Below are positions 43,997 through 53,086 of a stretch of 64,000 nt of DNA, one piece after another. The notes under the pieces are model-generated. The model worked only from the letters and a program-made list of their open reading frames with translations, made no database searches and was not told the origin of the DNA. This DNA comes from an uncultured Granulosicoccaceae bacterium. Lineage in GTDB: Bacteria > Pseudomonadota > Gammaproteobacteria > Granulosicoccales > Granulosicoccaceae. Made by a program: the position numbers and the translations under genes. Location of the stretch: the NCBI GenBank assembly GCA_938041955.1, contig CALISD010000014.1:25244-89243 (forward strand), written 5' to 3'. Positions within the stretch are counted from its first letter, which is position 1, and each line of letters opens with the position of its first letter.

Positions 43997-45658
43997 TTAT
44001 TTTAATTTCTTGTACCGGACACGCTTTGGCTGGTCATCACCGCCGGTTCTGCGCTTGAAGTCTTCCTGATATTCAGTGTAGTTTCCGGCAAAGAATTCAA
44101 CATGAGACTCTCCCTCGTATGCCAATATATGAGTGGCAATGCGGTCAAGAAACCAACGATCGTGAGAGATAACAATCGCCGAACCCGGGAAATCAAGCAA
44201 TGCCTCTTCCAGTGCTCGCAAGGTTTCTACATCAAGATCATTCGATGGCTCATCGAGTAAAAGCACATTAGCCCCTTGCTTAAGCGTCCACGCCAGCTGC
44301 AAGCGCCCTCTTTCACCACCAGATAAATCGCCCACTTTCTTTTGCTGATCACCGCCTTTGAAGTTGAAACGCCCGAGATAGGCACGTGAAGGCATCTCGT
44401 AATCGCCCACGACCAGGTTGTCATGCCCGCCGGAAATCAACTCCCAGACAGTTTTATCGCCATCCAGTTCATCACGGCTCTGATCAACCCAGGCAATTTC
44501 GACCGTTTCTCCACGTTCGATCGTTCCGGAGTCCGGCTGTTCGGTCCCCATTATCATCCTTAATAGCGTTGATTTTCCCGCACCGTTGCCACCGACCACA
44601 CCGACAATTGCCCCCTGTGGCAGCGAGAAGCTCAAATCGTCTATTAGTACTCGATCATCAAACGCTTTACTGACGTTTTTAAAGTCGAGAACTTTTTCTC
44701 CAAGTCGCTGCCCTTTGGGAATATATATTTCGTTGGTTTCGCTGCGCTTTTGAAATTCCTTTGATTGCATTTCTTCGAAGCGTGCAATGCGGGCCTTGGA
44801 TTTTGATTGCCGCCCTTTCGCTCCCTGACGAACCCACTCAAGCTCAGCCTTCATTGCCTTGGCATGTGACGACTCTTGTTTACTCTCCTGTTCAAATCGA
44901 TCCGCTTTCGCACTCAGCCACCCGGAGTAGTTGCCTTCAAATGGAATTCCGCGGCCACGATCCAGCTCGAGAATCCAGCCGGCGACGTTATCTAAAAAGT
45001 ATCTATCGTGAGTGATCGCGACCACTGTGCCATCAAAGTCGTGCAGGAAACGTTCAAGCCATGCGACCGATTCTGCATCCAGATGGTTGGTCGGCTCGTC
45101 TAGAAGCAACATGTCCGGGGATGCCAGCAACAGTTGGCAAAGCGCCACACGACGTTTCTCACCACCGGACAAGTTGCCGATTTTCGCGTCCCACGCCGGC
45201 AGTCGTAACGCATCTGCCGCCACTTCAAGCTGACGCTCAAGATTGTGACCGTCACTGGCCTGCAAGACGGCCTCAAGCTTGGCTTGTTCAGCGGCCAAAG
45301 CATCAAAGTCAGCATCAGGTTCGGCATAGGCCGCATACACTTCATCAAGACGCGACTGTACGGTTTTCAATTCATCGACAGATTCTTCCACTGCTTCGCG
45401 AACCGTTTGCTCTGGATTGAGTTGCGGTTCCTGTGGCAGGTAGCCGACATTAATATCTGGCATTGGACGGGCTTCACCGTCTATTTCTGTGTCCAGACCT
45501 GCCATGATCTTGAGTAATGTGGATTTTCCCGCCCCATTCAAACCCAGCACCCCGATTTTGGCGCCAGGGAAAAAGGACAACGAGATATCCTTCAAAATTT
45601 CGCGTTTGGGTGGCACAACTTTGCTCACCCGGTTCATTGTGTAGACGTATTGAGCCAT
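43997..45658 (-). CDS. ettA: Energy-dependent translational throttle protein EttA (ABC-F)
   Basis: A 553-residue soluble ABC-F ATPase that binds the ribosomal E site and gates entry into elongation according to ADP/ATP. Two nucleotide-binding domains carry GLNGAGKST and GGNGAGKST (Walker A) and NLSGGEKRRVALC and DLSGGERGRLQLA (signatures); MAQYVYTMNRVSKVVPP and the basic KGRQSKSKARIARFEEM linker are typical of EttA rather than Uup or YheS. No membrane segments. Single gene, divergent from glcB. Confidence 0.97.
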   Translation of the reverse strand: MAQYVYTMNRVSKVVPPKREILKDISLSFFPGAKIGVLGLNGAGKSTLLKIMAGLDTEIDGEARPMPDINVGYLPQEPQLNPEQTVREAVEESVDELKTVQSRLDEVYAAYAEPDADFDALAAEQAKLEAVLQASDGHNLERQLEVAADALRLPAWDAKIGNLSGGEKRRVALCQLLLASPDMLLLDEPTNHLDAESVAWLERFLHDFDGTVVAITHDRYFLDNVAGWILELDRGRGIPFEGNYSGWLSAKADRFEQESKQESSHAKAMKAELEWVRQGAKGRQSKSKARIARFEEMQSKEFQKRSETNEIYIPKGQRLGEKVLDFKNVSKAFDDRVLIDDLSFSLPQGAIVGVVGGNGAGKSTLLRMIMGTEQPDSGTIERGETVEIAWVDQSRDELDGDKTVWELISGGHDNLVVGDYEMPSRAYLGRFNFKGGDQQKKVGDLSGGERGRLQLAWTLKQGANVLLLDEPSNDLDVETLRALEEALLDFPGSAIVISHDRWFLDRIATHILAYEGESHVEFFAGNYTEYQEDFKRRTGGDDQPKRVRYKKLK

Positions 45659-45843
45659 AATAGATCAGATGTGAGTACTGAATACCAAAATAACACAGCA
45701 CGCCAAAGGTGACTATGGGTATAGTTTTGCTGTTTTTGGCGGCAAGGTCTTCGCATTAACATAAATTGCAACGCGCAATACCGGCCTGACGCCAGTAAAT
45801 AATTGCAAAGCTTCTAACTCTACAAACAATACAGGATCAGTCA

Positions 45844-48009
45844 ATGACAACGGTGAACTACGTAAAACACGGGAAGCTGAGCATTGCGGCACCTTTGCAC
45901 AAAATGGTGAGCGAACAGGTGTGCCCGGGCACTGATGTCACTGCAGAACATTTTTTCTCCGAACTGGAAAAAATCATAGCCGATTTCAGCCCGCGAATTA
46001 AAGCGCACCTTGCAACACGTGACAAAATACAAGAAAGCATTGATCAATGGCACAAAGACAATAAGGCCTTCAACGCTGACACTTACAAAAGCTATTTACA
46101 GTCAATTAACTACCTGGAACCTGAAGTACCGGCTTTCGAAATAAGCACCGAAAATGTTGACCCGGAAATCGCCACCATTGCCGGCGCCCAATTGGTTGTA
46201 CCACTGGATAACGCACGCTTCGTACTGAACGCCGCCAACGCGCGCTGGGGAAGTTTGTACGACGCACTGTATGGCACCGACGCCATTTCAGAGGACGATG
46301 GAGCAACTCGAGCGGGAGGATACAATCCGGTACGGGGTGCTAAAGTGGTTGCATACACCAAGGCTTTTCTTGACGAGCACTTTCCGCTGAAAAGTGGCTC
46401 TCATTCAAACGTGACCTCCTACAAAATAGAAAATGGCACTCTGGCAGTACAACTCGGATCTGACTCCACCAACTTAAGCGATCAAAACCAGTTCACCGGT
46501 TATGAAGGTGACACCTCAGCACCGGCTAAAATATTACTCTGTAAAAACAAGCTCCACCTTGAAATGGTATTCGATGCCTCACATCCAATTGGAAAAACAG
46601 ATTCCGCCAATCTGGCTGACGTTCAACTTGAATCAGCTATCAGCACCATCATGGATTGCGAGGATTCTGTCGCATCCGTTGATGTTGACGACAAATGTCA
46701 GGTCTATGCCAACTGGCTGGGACTCATGCAAGGCACGTTACATTGTTCATTCGAAAAAGGCGGTAAAACAATTGAGCGAAAACTGTCCCCGGACCGCACT
46801 TACACCACTCCGGATGGTGGCACGCTGACACTGCCCGGTCGCAGCGTTCTATTGGTACGAAACGTCGGCACTCAGTGCGAAATTGATGCTGTTAAATACA
46901 ACGACGCGCCTGTACCTGAAACCCTAATTGATGCGATGGTCACCTCCCTTTGCGCGAAGCACGATCTCATCGGCAACAACAATAATTTTAATAACTCTCG
47001 CCATGGTTCAGTGTTCATCGTAAAGCCTAAAATGCACGGATCAGAGGAAGTTGCACTGGCTGTTGAACTATTTGACCGTGTCGAAAAAGCGCTCTCTCTT
47101 AAAAAGAACTCATTAAAGATGGGCATCATGGACGAAGAGAGACGTACAACCGTTAACTTAAAGAACTGCATCAATGCAGCACGCGAACGCGTCGTATTTA
47201 TCAACACCGGATTCCTTGATCGAACTGGCGATGATATTCATACCTGCATGGAAGCAGGCGCTATGCTGCCGAAAGCGGAAATCAAGCAAGCCACCTGGTT
47301 AATGGCTTATGAAGACAACAACGTTGACTGCGGTCTTGCATGCGGCCTACAGGGCAAAGCACAGATTGGCAAAGGTATGTGGGCTATTCCAGATCAAATG
47401 GCCGCTATGCTCGAAGCAAAAATACAGCATCCACAACAAGGGGGAAGTACTGCCTGGGTTCCGTCTCCCACTGCCGCCACTTTACACGCAACCCATTACT
47501 TTCAACTCAATGTAAAAGATCGCCAGGATGAATTAAAATCCCGCGATGCTGCCAGTGTTGACGACATTCTTACTATTCCGCTGCTTGATCGGAATCTTTC
47601 TGATGAAGAGATCAAGAACGAGCTGGATAACAACGTACAAGGCATACTCGGATATGTTGCACGCTGGGTCGGACAAGGTATTGGTTGTTCAAAGGTACCT
47701 GACATAAATAACGTGGGCTTGATGGAAGACTGCGCTACTTTGCGGATCTCCAGCCAACACATCGCCAACTGGTTACATCACGGCATCTTAAGTGAAGACG
47801 AAGTGATGGAATCCATGAAACGTTTAGCAGTCACCGTTGATAATCAAAACAAAAACGATCCTGACTATGCGCCAATGGCAAAAGACTTTGATAACAGCGT
47901 CACATTTCAAGCATCTGTCGACCTTGCTTTGAAAGGCAGAGCACAACCAAATGGTTATACAGAATTCATTTTGTATGAAAGAAGACAGGAAGCCAAAGCC
48001 CAGTCATAG
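45844..48009 (+). CDS. glcB: Malate synthase G
   Basis: A 721-residue enzyme condensing glyoxylate with acetyl-CoA to malate. [29 protein letters not shown] and [10 protein letters not shown] are signatures of isoform G; the size (about 720) separates it from the shorter isoform A. It supports growth on C2 compounds or glycolate. No isocitrate lyase gene is in the window. It lies alone, 185 bases from the divergent ettA. Confidence 0.97.
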   Translation: MTTVNYVKHGKLSIAAPLHKMVSEQVCPGTDVTAEHFFSELEKIIADFSPRIKAHLATRDKIQESIDQWHKDNKAFNADTYKSYLQSINYLEPEVPAFEISTENVDPEIATIAGAQLVVPLDNARFVLNAANARWGSLYDALYGTDAISEDDGATRAGGYNPVRGAKVVAYTKAFLDEHFPLKSGSHSNVTSYKIENGTLAVQLGSDSTNLSDQNQFTGYEGDTSAPAKILLCKNKLHLEMVFDASHPIGKTDSANLADVQLESAISTIMDCEDSVASVDVDDKCQVYANWLGLMQGTLHCSFEKGGKTIERKLSPDRTYTTPDGGTLTLPGRSVLLVRNVGTQCEIDAVKYNDAPVPETLIDAMVTSLCAKHDLIGNNNNFNNSRHGSVFIVKPKMHGSEEVALAVELFDRVEKALSLKKNSLKMGIMDEERRTTVNLKNCINAARERVVFINTGFLDRTGDDIHTCMEAGAMLPKAEIKQATWLMAYEDNNVDCGLACGLQGKAQIGKGMWAIPDQMAAMLEAKIQHPQQGGSTAWVPSPTAATLHATHYFQLNVKDRQDELKSRDAASVDDILTIPLLDRNLSDEEIKNELDNNVQGILGYVARWVGQGIGCSKVPDINNVGLMEDCATLRISSQHIANWLHHGILSEDEVMESMKRLAVTVDNQNKNDPDYAPMAKDFDNSVTFQASVDLALKGRAQPNGYTEFILYERRQEAKAQS

Positions 48010-48058
48010 CTCCAGCACTTGAGTTGCAACTGTAAGCATAACCAAAACCGTTTGAAAA

Positions 48059-48144
48059 AGTGTTGCTGGAACCTCTGGCAACACTACGCTCAACATTCCG
48101 TGATGAGGTCATCAAACCGGTGGCACAAAAGATGCGCCAACCGG
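48059..48144 (+). other. Two stem-loops in the glcB 3' region
   Basis: AGTGTTGC / GCAACACT (48059-48066, 48078-48085; 8 bp) and CCGGTGGC / GCC-A-ACCGG (48117-48124, 48136-48144, one bulged A). Neither has a following U-tract. They may be Rho-type or processing structures at the end of glcB mRNA, or leader elements of the next operon. Confidence 0.4.
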
Positions 48145-48264
48145 TTCGATAGTGACTGCTTAAATGAGCTGAACTCTGAATAGAGTTTATTCAAGTGTCT
48201 TTTAAAACGCTCGCTATGTTTACCATCGGTAGCTTTAAAGCCGAAAACAAACAGGGGCACTTCT

Positions 48265-48963
48265 ATGACGCAAGCCTACAGTAATGCGGAAACCCAATCA
48301 CCTGAATCATCAGGTCAAAAAACGAACGGTAAGTTGTTATCCAGTTCAAACAACCCCTATCGCTCTTTGCTGTTGTTACGCTATTTTCTTCTTAACGTTG
48401 TAGCATTTGCTTTGCTGGGCGTCGCCTGGTCGCAGGGCTATGTACACAAAGTTGTCCATGCAGATCAAACTTATCTATCAGTAGTTATATTCCTTGTTTT
48501 TATAGTTGGCCTTGTCCTCTGCACTCAAAAGTTATGGCAGACAAACCGGGAAATCGATGCACTGAAGAGCATCTCGGGCTTACAATCACCTGCAGTGTCT
48601 CATCTGGTAAATATTTCCGGGAAGCATAGCAACGCGTCTATTAGCGGATCAACTCGACTTCGACTATCGCATCGAATTTCCGTGGTTCGACACCTTGGAA
48701 ATACCCTCGTACTACTTGGCCTTATTGGTACTGTCCTCGGATTTATCATTGCCTTATCAGGCGTAGATCCAGACAAAGCCTCTGACGTTAACGCTATCGC
48801 ACCGATGGTGTCTACCTTAATACAAGGCATGTCTACCGCGCTCTACACCACATTAATCGGTTCAATCTTTAATGTCTGGTTAATGGCCAACTTTCAAATG
48901 CTCTCCAGCGGCACTGTGCAATTAATCAGTGATCTTCAAGAGGCAGTTGATCGCCATGCGTGA
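48265..48963 (+). CDS. TolQ/ExbB/MotA-like proton-channel membrane protein
   Basis: A 232-residue membrane protein with helices at about 35-57, 70-88, 146-165 and 182-206. The third and fourth helices hold the family core: NTLVLLGLIGTVLGFIIALSG and QGMSTALYTTLIGSIFN, comparable to the GLLGTVxG and ALxTTxxG segments of TolQ, ExbB and MotA. A GGGGCA ribosome site precedes the ATG. The end overlaps the next gene by eight bases. I infer a proton-driven stator that works with the following TolR-like protein. It lacks a large cytoplasmic loop as in MotA. Not part of a tol-pal or exb locus. Confidence 0.85.
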   Translation: MTQAYSNAETQSPESSGQKTNGKLLSSSNNPYRSLLLLRYFLLNVVAFALLGVAWSQGYVHKVVHADQTYLSVVIFLVFIVGLVLCTQKLWQTNREIDALKSISGLQSPAVSHLVNISGKHSNASISGSTRLRLSHRISVVRHLGNTLVLLGLIGTVLGFIIALSGVDPDKASDVNAIAPMVSTLIQGMSTALYTTLIGSIFNVWLMANFQMLSSGTVQLISDLQEAVDRHA

Positions 48964-49558
48964 GGATGATCTGTTTGATGAAGACAGCACAGCGACGTTA
49001 TTCCGAGACGTTATAATGCTTGCACTTGCAGGCTTTGTTACGCTTGTCATGCTGTTGCTCCCGCACATCAATCCAAAAGCAGTTGCCGAAGACACATCGA
49101 AGTCACCAGGCAACATGACCGTTGAACTTCGCTGGCCGGACAACATTAATGCTGACGTTGACCTATGGGTTGAAGCCCCGGGAGATATACCAGTCGGTTA
49201 CTCCAACAAAGGCGGACAAATATTCAACCTGTTACGCGATGACCTGGGCGATACCGCTGATCTGACTGGCCTGAACTATGAGTTCACCTACAGCCGTGGC
49301 GTACCCAAAGGGGAATACGCAGTAAACGTTCATTTGTACAGAAACCCTACTGGTATCTATCCAATACCTGCGACGATTGTAGTGAGCCTCAAGCGCCCGG
49401 GACAGAAGTCGGCTAAGCAAATACTGGTGAGTCAGCATGACTTGAAACACCAGGGCGAAGAATCAACGGTGTTCCGATTTAATATTGACGAGAAAGCAAA
49501 CCTCGTCACTGGCAGCGTACACAACCTGCCAAAGAAACTGCGCAACAAAAAATCATGA
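48956..49558 (+). CDS. TolR/ExbD-like anchor with DUF2135/YfaP-like periplasmic domain
   Basis: The ATG at 48956 lies inside the end of the previous gene and gives 200 residues; an earlier in-frame start would overlap more. The single helix (about 18-38, FRDVIMLALAGFVTLVMLL) has an Asp at its cytoplasmic edge, the position of the proton-binding Asp in TolR, ExbD and MotB. The periplasmic part does not look like a peptidoglycan- or TonB-binding domain but like a beta-sandwich: TVELRWPDNINADVDLWVE, then SNKGGQIFNLLRDDLGD and GEYAVNVHLYRN, resembling the DUF2135 domain of YfaP-type proteins. Coupled to both neighbours. Function unknown. Confidence 0.75.
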   Translation: MREDDLFDEDSTATLFRDVIMLALAGFVTLVMLLLPHINPKAVAEDTSKSPGNMTVELRWPDNINADVDLWVEAPGDIPVGYSNKGGQIFNLLRDDLGDTADLTGLNYEFTYSRGVPKGEYAVNVHLYRNPTGIYPIPATIVVSLKRPGQKSAKQILVSQHDLKHQGEESTVFRFNIDEKANLVTGSVHNLPKKLRNKKS

Positions 49559-50070
49559 CAGTTACTACTTACTGGTTTGTTATTGCCACCGCCCTTGCTG
49601 CGGCACTGGCCTCTATCGCCATCTGGTCGCCACGATCACTCAAACTAAAAGTAGCTGCGTTACTGTGTGCCACCGCCTTCCTGCCAATTGGATACTTTAG
49701 TCTGAATGACATTCTCAGTAGACCTAAGCCGGTATTGTTAGAAACTGTCCACAGAGACATTGAACAGGTTCAGGTAATAAGTTCACTTATGAAGGAAGAC
49801 GAAGCTATCTACCTGTGGCTGCAAATACCTGAAGTCGATGAACCGCGATCATATCGGCTGCCGTGGTCAGATGAGACGGCAAAGGAGCTGCACAAAGCAA
49901 TGCAGGAGGCGGAGCACGATGGTACCGAGGTGAAAATGAACAAGCCATTTGAAAAAACCATCGATAATCAACAACCGGTATTCTACGCTGCGCCACCACC
50001 GCCGCCGCCGGAAAAACAGATTGCCGAAGATAAACCTATTCTCTTTAAGGCAGCAAAAAACGACCAGTAA
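49555..50070 (+). CDS. Small two-helix membrane protein of the TolQ/TolR-like operon
   Basis: A 171-residue protein, start overlapping the previous stop by four bases. Helices at about 5-24 and 30-50 are followed by a polar domain (VHRDIEQVQVISSLMKEDEA, YLWLQIPEVDEPRSYRLPW) and a C-terminal tail with six prolines (AAPPPPPPEKQ). I do not recognise the family. The tight coupling to the stator-like pair suggests a third subunit; the Pro-rich tail could be a docking segment. Confidence 0.72.
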   Translation: MTVTTYWFVIATALAAALASIAIWSPRSLKLKVAALLCATAFLPIGYFSLNDILSRPKPVLLETVHRDIEQVQVISSLMKEDEAIYLWLQIPEVDEPRSYRLPWSDETAKELHKAMQEAEHDGTEVKMNKPFEKTIDNQQPVFYAAPPPPPPEKQIAEDKPILFKAAKNDQ

Positions 50071-50374
50071 TTGAGCAATCTACCGCCGGCTCTGCGCACT
50101 CAACTTCGATCAGATCCTGCGACATACAATTTAACGAATCGTTTCGACCCAGAGATTCACTCAACTCTTCCAACAAAAACAGCAGCTTGGCGGTTCAAAA
50201 ATGCAGATTTGCATCTTAATTGCAGACGTCGAAGTTGTAGAACTTGCTACGCGTGCCGATTCTCCTTAGATGGAGTGGTATCGCAAGGCAGCAATAATTT
50301 CCGATCAATAATGGCCACCACTTTGATGGCTTGTTTTTGTTCGTGCTAAAAATCGTTTTCCGGAGACAGACAGT
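50071..50374 (+). other. 304-base gap before the GH5-like gene
   Basis: A weak open frame starting at TTG 50071 has no recognisable features and atypical composition (Cys/Arg-rich), so I do not call it. No clear hairpin or terminator is seen. The promoter of the GH5-like gene is probably here; GGAGAC (50362-50367) is its ribosome site. Confidence 0.4.
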
Positions 50375-51523
50375 ATGCGAAAACTCGGTGCAGTCACACT
50401 ATTCTTATTAGTGACTATGTGCACATCGTTGCACTCCGCTGAACTGAAGGAACCTTTCAGTTACGGGATCAATTACGCCTGGAAAAACTACTCAGGTGAT
50501 TTTGGTGGTATTTCGGCCTGGGCTAAAAAAGGTGTTGCTGCAGACCCCACCCCCTACCAGGAAGAACTCAACGACATGGCGGCCAACGGTATTGAAGTCG
50601 TGCGTTGGTGGGTATGGCCGGAATTCTGGACGGATGCCATCACCTTCGATGCGGACGGCGCTCCCAATCAGTTGGGGCAACAAGCTATTGATGATGCGCT
50701 GAAAGCATTAGAGCTTGCCAGCGAAGCTGGTATCCGTGTGATGTTCTGTCTGTATTCATTTGACGGGTTTCGCCCGACTCGCAGCAACTTTGGCCTGACC
50801 ATGACAGGTTACCGCGACATCGTTATCGATGACACCAAGAGAAGTAAGCTAATGTCAAACGTGGTACGACCTCTGGTGGCAGCACTGGGTAAAAGCCCGC
50901 ACCTGTCGGCACTTCATTCCTGGGATGTGATCAATGAACCTGAATGGGCGATGACCGGTAAAAATAAATACGGCGGCAATGACTTCGAACCTTCAAGTGA
51001 TCTTGAACCAATTACCCATGATCAAATGGAGGTTTTCTTAGGAGACACCATCAAGATCATGCGACAGGAAACACCTGATGTGCCGGTCAGCATTGGCAGC
51101 GCTGCAGTCAAGTGGCTGAATGCCTGGCAGAACACCGATGTCGATTTCTATCAGCCGCATATCTATGACTGGGTTAACGACTACTGGCCGTATTCAAAAT
51201 CGCCCTCTGAGCTCGGTTTTGGTGACAAGCCAATGATCATGGGTGAATACCCGGTCGAGGGCTTGAACGCTGCCGACCATAAAACAATGCTTCAAAGCTG
51301 GTTTAATAACGGCTATGCAGGCGCACTGGGTTGGGATTACCGTATTACACATTCACCCGGTGAGCCCGCAGATGTAATTGCCGCACAACGAAGTAAGTAT
51401 CTTAAAGAATTCAAAGAGTTTGCAGATACCAACAACATTGGCGAACCTGGTGACCCGGCTGCAGCAAAAAAAGTGGCCCCTCTGACAAAGCCGGCAACAC
51501 CGGCCATTGAGATGAGCGAGTAA
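50375..51523 (+). CDS. Secreted GH5-like (clan GH-A) glycoside hydrolase
   Basis: A 382-residue protein with a signal peptide of about 22 residues. The TIM-barrel features are VRWWVWPEF, an acid/base Glu188 in SWDVINEPEW and a probable nucleophile Glu291 in MIMGEYPVEG, plus YQPHIYDW between them. This is the clan GH-A plan with GH5 (cellulase/mannanase) as the best guess; GH39- or GH113-like assignment cannot be excluded. No binding module is present. The C-terminal tail is Ala/Pro/Lys-rich. A long perfect hairpin follows the stop. Confidence 0.85.
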   Translation: MRKLGAVTLFLLVTMCTSLHSAELKEPFSYGINYAWKNYSGDFGGISAWAKKGVAADPTPYQEELNDMAANGIEVVRWWVWPEFWTDAITFDADGAPNQLGQQAIDDALKALELASEAGIRVMFCLYSFDGFRPTRSNFGLTMTGYRDIVIDDTKRSKLMSNVVRPLVAALGKSPHLSALHSWDVINEPEWAMTGKNKYGGNDFEPSSDLEPITHDQMEVFLGDTIKIMRQETPDVPVSIGSAAVKWLNAWQNTDVDFYQPHIYDWVNDYWPYSKSPSELGFGDKPMIMGEYPVEGLNAADHKTMLQSWFNNGYAGALGWDYRITHSPGEPADVIAAQRSKYLKEFKEFADTNNIGEPGDPAAAKKVAPLTKPATPAIEMSE

Positions 51524-51531
51524 TAGAGTAC

Positions 51532-51562
51532 TGGTAGCGCCACTTCCCGAGTGGCGCTACCA
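51532..51562. terminator. Perfect 13-bp hairpin between convergent genes
   Basis: TGGTAGCGCCACT (51532-51544) and AGTGGCGCTACCA (51550-51562) with loop TCCCG. It occupies nearly all of the 42-base gap between the GH5-like gene and the DUF445 gene. There is no long U-tract on either side; most likely a shared bidirectional terminator or stabiliser. Confidence 0.75.
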
Positions 51563-51565
51563 CTG

Positions 51566-52291
51566 TTACAGTAGAAATATTGAAGACACCAGGCCGATAA
51601 GGCCCCCGAATACCGCACCCCAGACAACCAACCAACCGAGATGCTTGCGAATCATTCGCTGCAGGATGTCTTTCACCAACTCAGGTGTCATTTCATCCAG
51701 CCGGTTTTTAACAATCCCGCCTACCCGATCAGTAAAATCATCGCTGCTGGTAATACTCTGCAACTGCTTTTGCATGTTCTTTTGAAAAGACGGCGATCGG
51801 ACGGTCTTAAGTAAAAATTCACGCATGCGGTTTTTAAACGGGTCACGCATGGTATCGAGCGCTTTTTCCCCGCCCACCATCGCGAGCATACCACCGAGCG
51901 TCGACTCCATAACGACGGCTACCAATTGATCGTAAGCATCATCCATATCAAGGTTGTTCACGACCGGTTCTATGTCCACTATTTTGCTGGCATTTGCATT
52001 TTGACTGAAAAACTTCTCTACGTTCTCACGGTTAAACAGTTCCTGGGTGACAAGTGTATGAATGCCACTTTTAAATTCTTCAAAATGGGTGGGAATAACA
52101 CCAGAGCCGTAAAGGCCAGGCACTTTCTCGAATAGCATATGTACCGCCAGCCAGTTCGTGACTGCGCCGGACAGCGCAAACAAGCCGGTATAAAATATCA
52201 CGGTGCCGATACTGCCGGGCACCAGCCAACCTATCAAAATCAGTACAAGTGCTACTAAGTTCGGAAATGTATTTTTATCTAACAACAACAT
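51566..52291 (-). CDS. DUF445 membrane protein
   Basis: A 241-residue inner-membrane protein with two helices near the N-terminus (about 10-42), the DUF445 motif GAVTNWLAVHMLFEKVPG, and a C-terminal helix pair (WLVVWGAVFGGLIGLVSSIFLL region, shown here in part). Residues 55-215 are polar and helical. DUF445 proteins (YheB/YjiN-like) have no settled function. Monocistronic, convergent with the GH5-like gene. Confidence 0.87.
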   Translation of the reverse strand: MLLLDKNTFPNLVALVLILIGWLVPGSIGTVIFYTGLFALSGAVTNWLAVHMLFEKVPGLYGSGVIPTHFEEFKSGIHTLVTQELFNRENVEKFFSQNANASKIVDIEPVVNNLDMDDAYDQLVAVVMESTLGGMLAMVGGEKALDTMRDPFKNRMREFLLKTVRSPSFQKNMQKQLQSITSSDDFTDRVGGIVKNRLDEMTPELVKDILQRMIRKHLGWLVVWGAVFGGLIGLVSSIFLL

Positions 52292-52522
52292 GATACCAAC
52301 GACCTACCTGTATTAAGAACGAATTGATGCTTTATGATTATTGTATTTCTCAGTCGGAATGACGGAAGCAAACTGGTTTTGCAGTCCTGGATAGCTTCAG
52401 GGGGTCTGTCGTGCCCGGTTAATCAATAACGGAGGACTTCGCGCGCAACAAAACGCCTACGTTTGAATACGAACGACAATGCCCCTGGGTATGCCAGGTG
52501 CGCCCTGCACAGTTACTGTTTG

Positions 52523-53056
52523 CTACCACATCAAATCATCTGGCACCTTGAATTCAGCGTACTCATCTTCGTGCTCAGGATCACCAGTTTCGGTATTGCA
52601 CAAAAGCACCACGCTATCGTCGCGTTCTGCAATTTTCTCTGCTGTTTTTCGAGGCACCAGATCATAGCGATCACGCAGCTTAACCACAGCAAGTGATCCC
52701 GCCACCAGAGCCGCCCGTTGTCGTTCATTAACGCTAATCGTTTTAATTAACTTACCTTCAGGAAAACTAAAGTCAATCTCACCGCGTTCAGCCACAGAAT
52801 TCATTTCAATTAGCTGCGCAATTTGCGCCTGAATTGCCGCTTGCTGAGCTTGTTCATTTTTCTGTTTGTTCAGCGCCCGATCTTTGGCAAGCTTTTCTTG
52901 TTGTGCACTAAGCGCAGCGTCAGCAATATCATCACTCACCTCTTTTCCGGTACGTTGAAGCTTTTCTTTGCTGTTCTTTGCTTTTTTGGCGCGTACCGCT
53001 TGCTTCTTATTGGCAAGGCCGGCTTTTAGCAATTGATCCTGTAGCGACTTTCCCAC
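52523..53056 (-). CDS. DUF2058 family protein (YaiL-like)
   Basis: A 177-residue soluble protein. MGKSLQDQLLKAGLANKKQA and the charged coiled-coil KNSKEKLQRTGKEV start it, and the C-terminal half has the family's compact domain (YDLVPRKTAEKIAERD, VVLLCNTE). Start is GTG at 53056 with AAGGAG seven bases upstream. Function unknown; reported as nucleoprotein- or polysome-associated in other bacteria. It lies 30 bases after sitD and may be read through from that operon. Confidence 0.92.
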   Translation of the reverse strand: MGKSLQDQLLKAGLANKKQAVRAKKAKNSKEKLQRTGKEVSDDIADAALSAQQEKLAKDRALNKQKNEQAQQAAIQAQIAQLIEMNSVAERGEIDFSFPEGKLIKTISVNERQRAALVAGSLAVVKLRDRYDLVPRKTAEKIAERDDSVVLLCNTETGDPEHEDEYAEFKVPDDLMW

Positions 53057-53086
53057 TGATCAGTCTCCTTTATAGTTGTGAAGCAA

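Noticed and set aside
50071..50349. A 92-residue frame from TTG directly after the trio
   Set aside because: No Shine-Dalgarno, Cys/Arg-rich chance composition, no similarity I can recognise.
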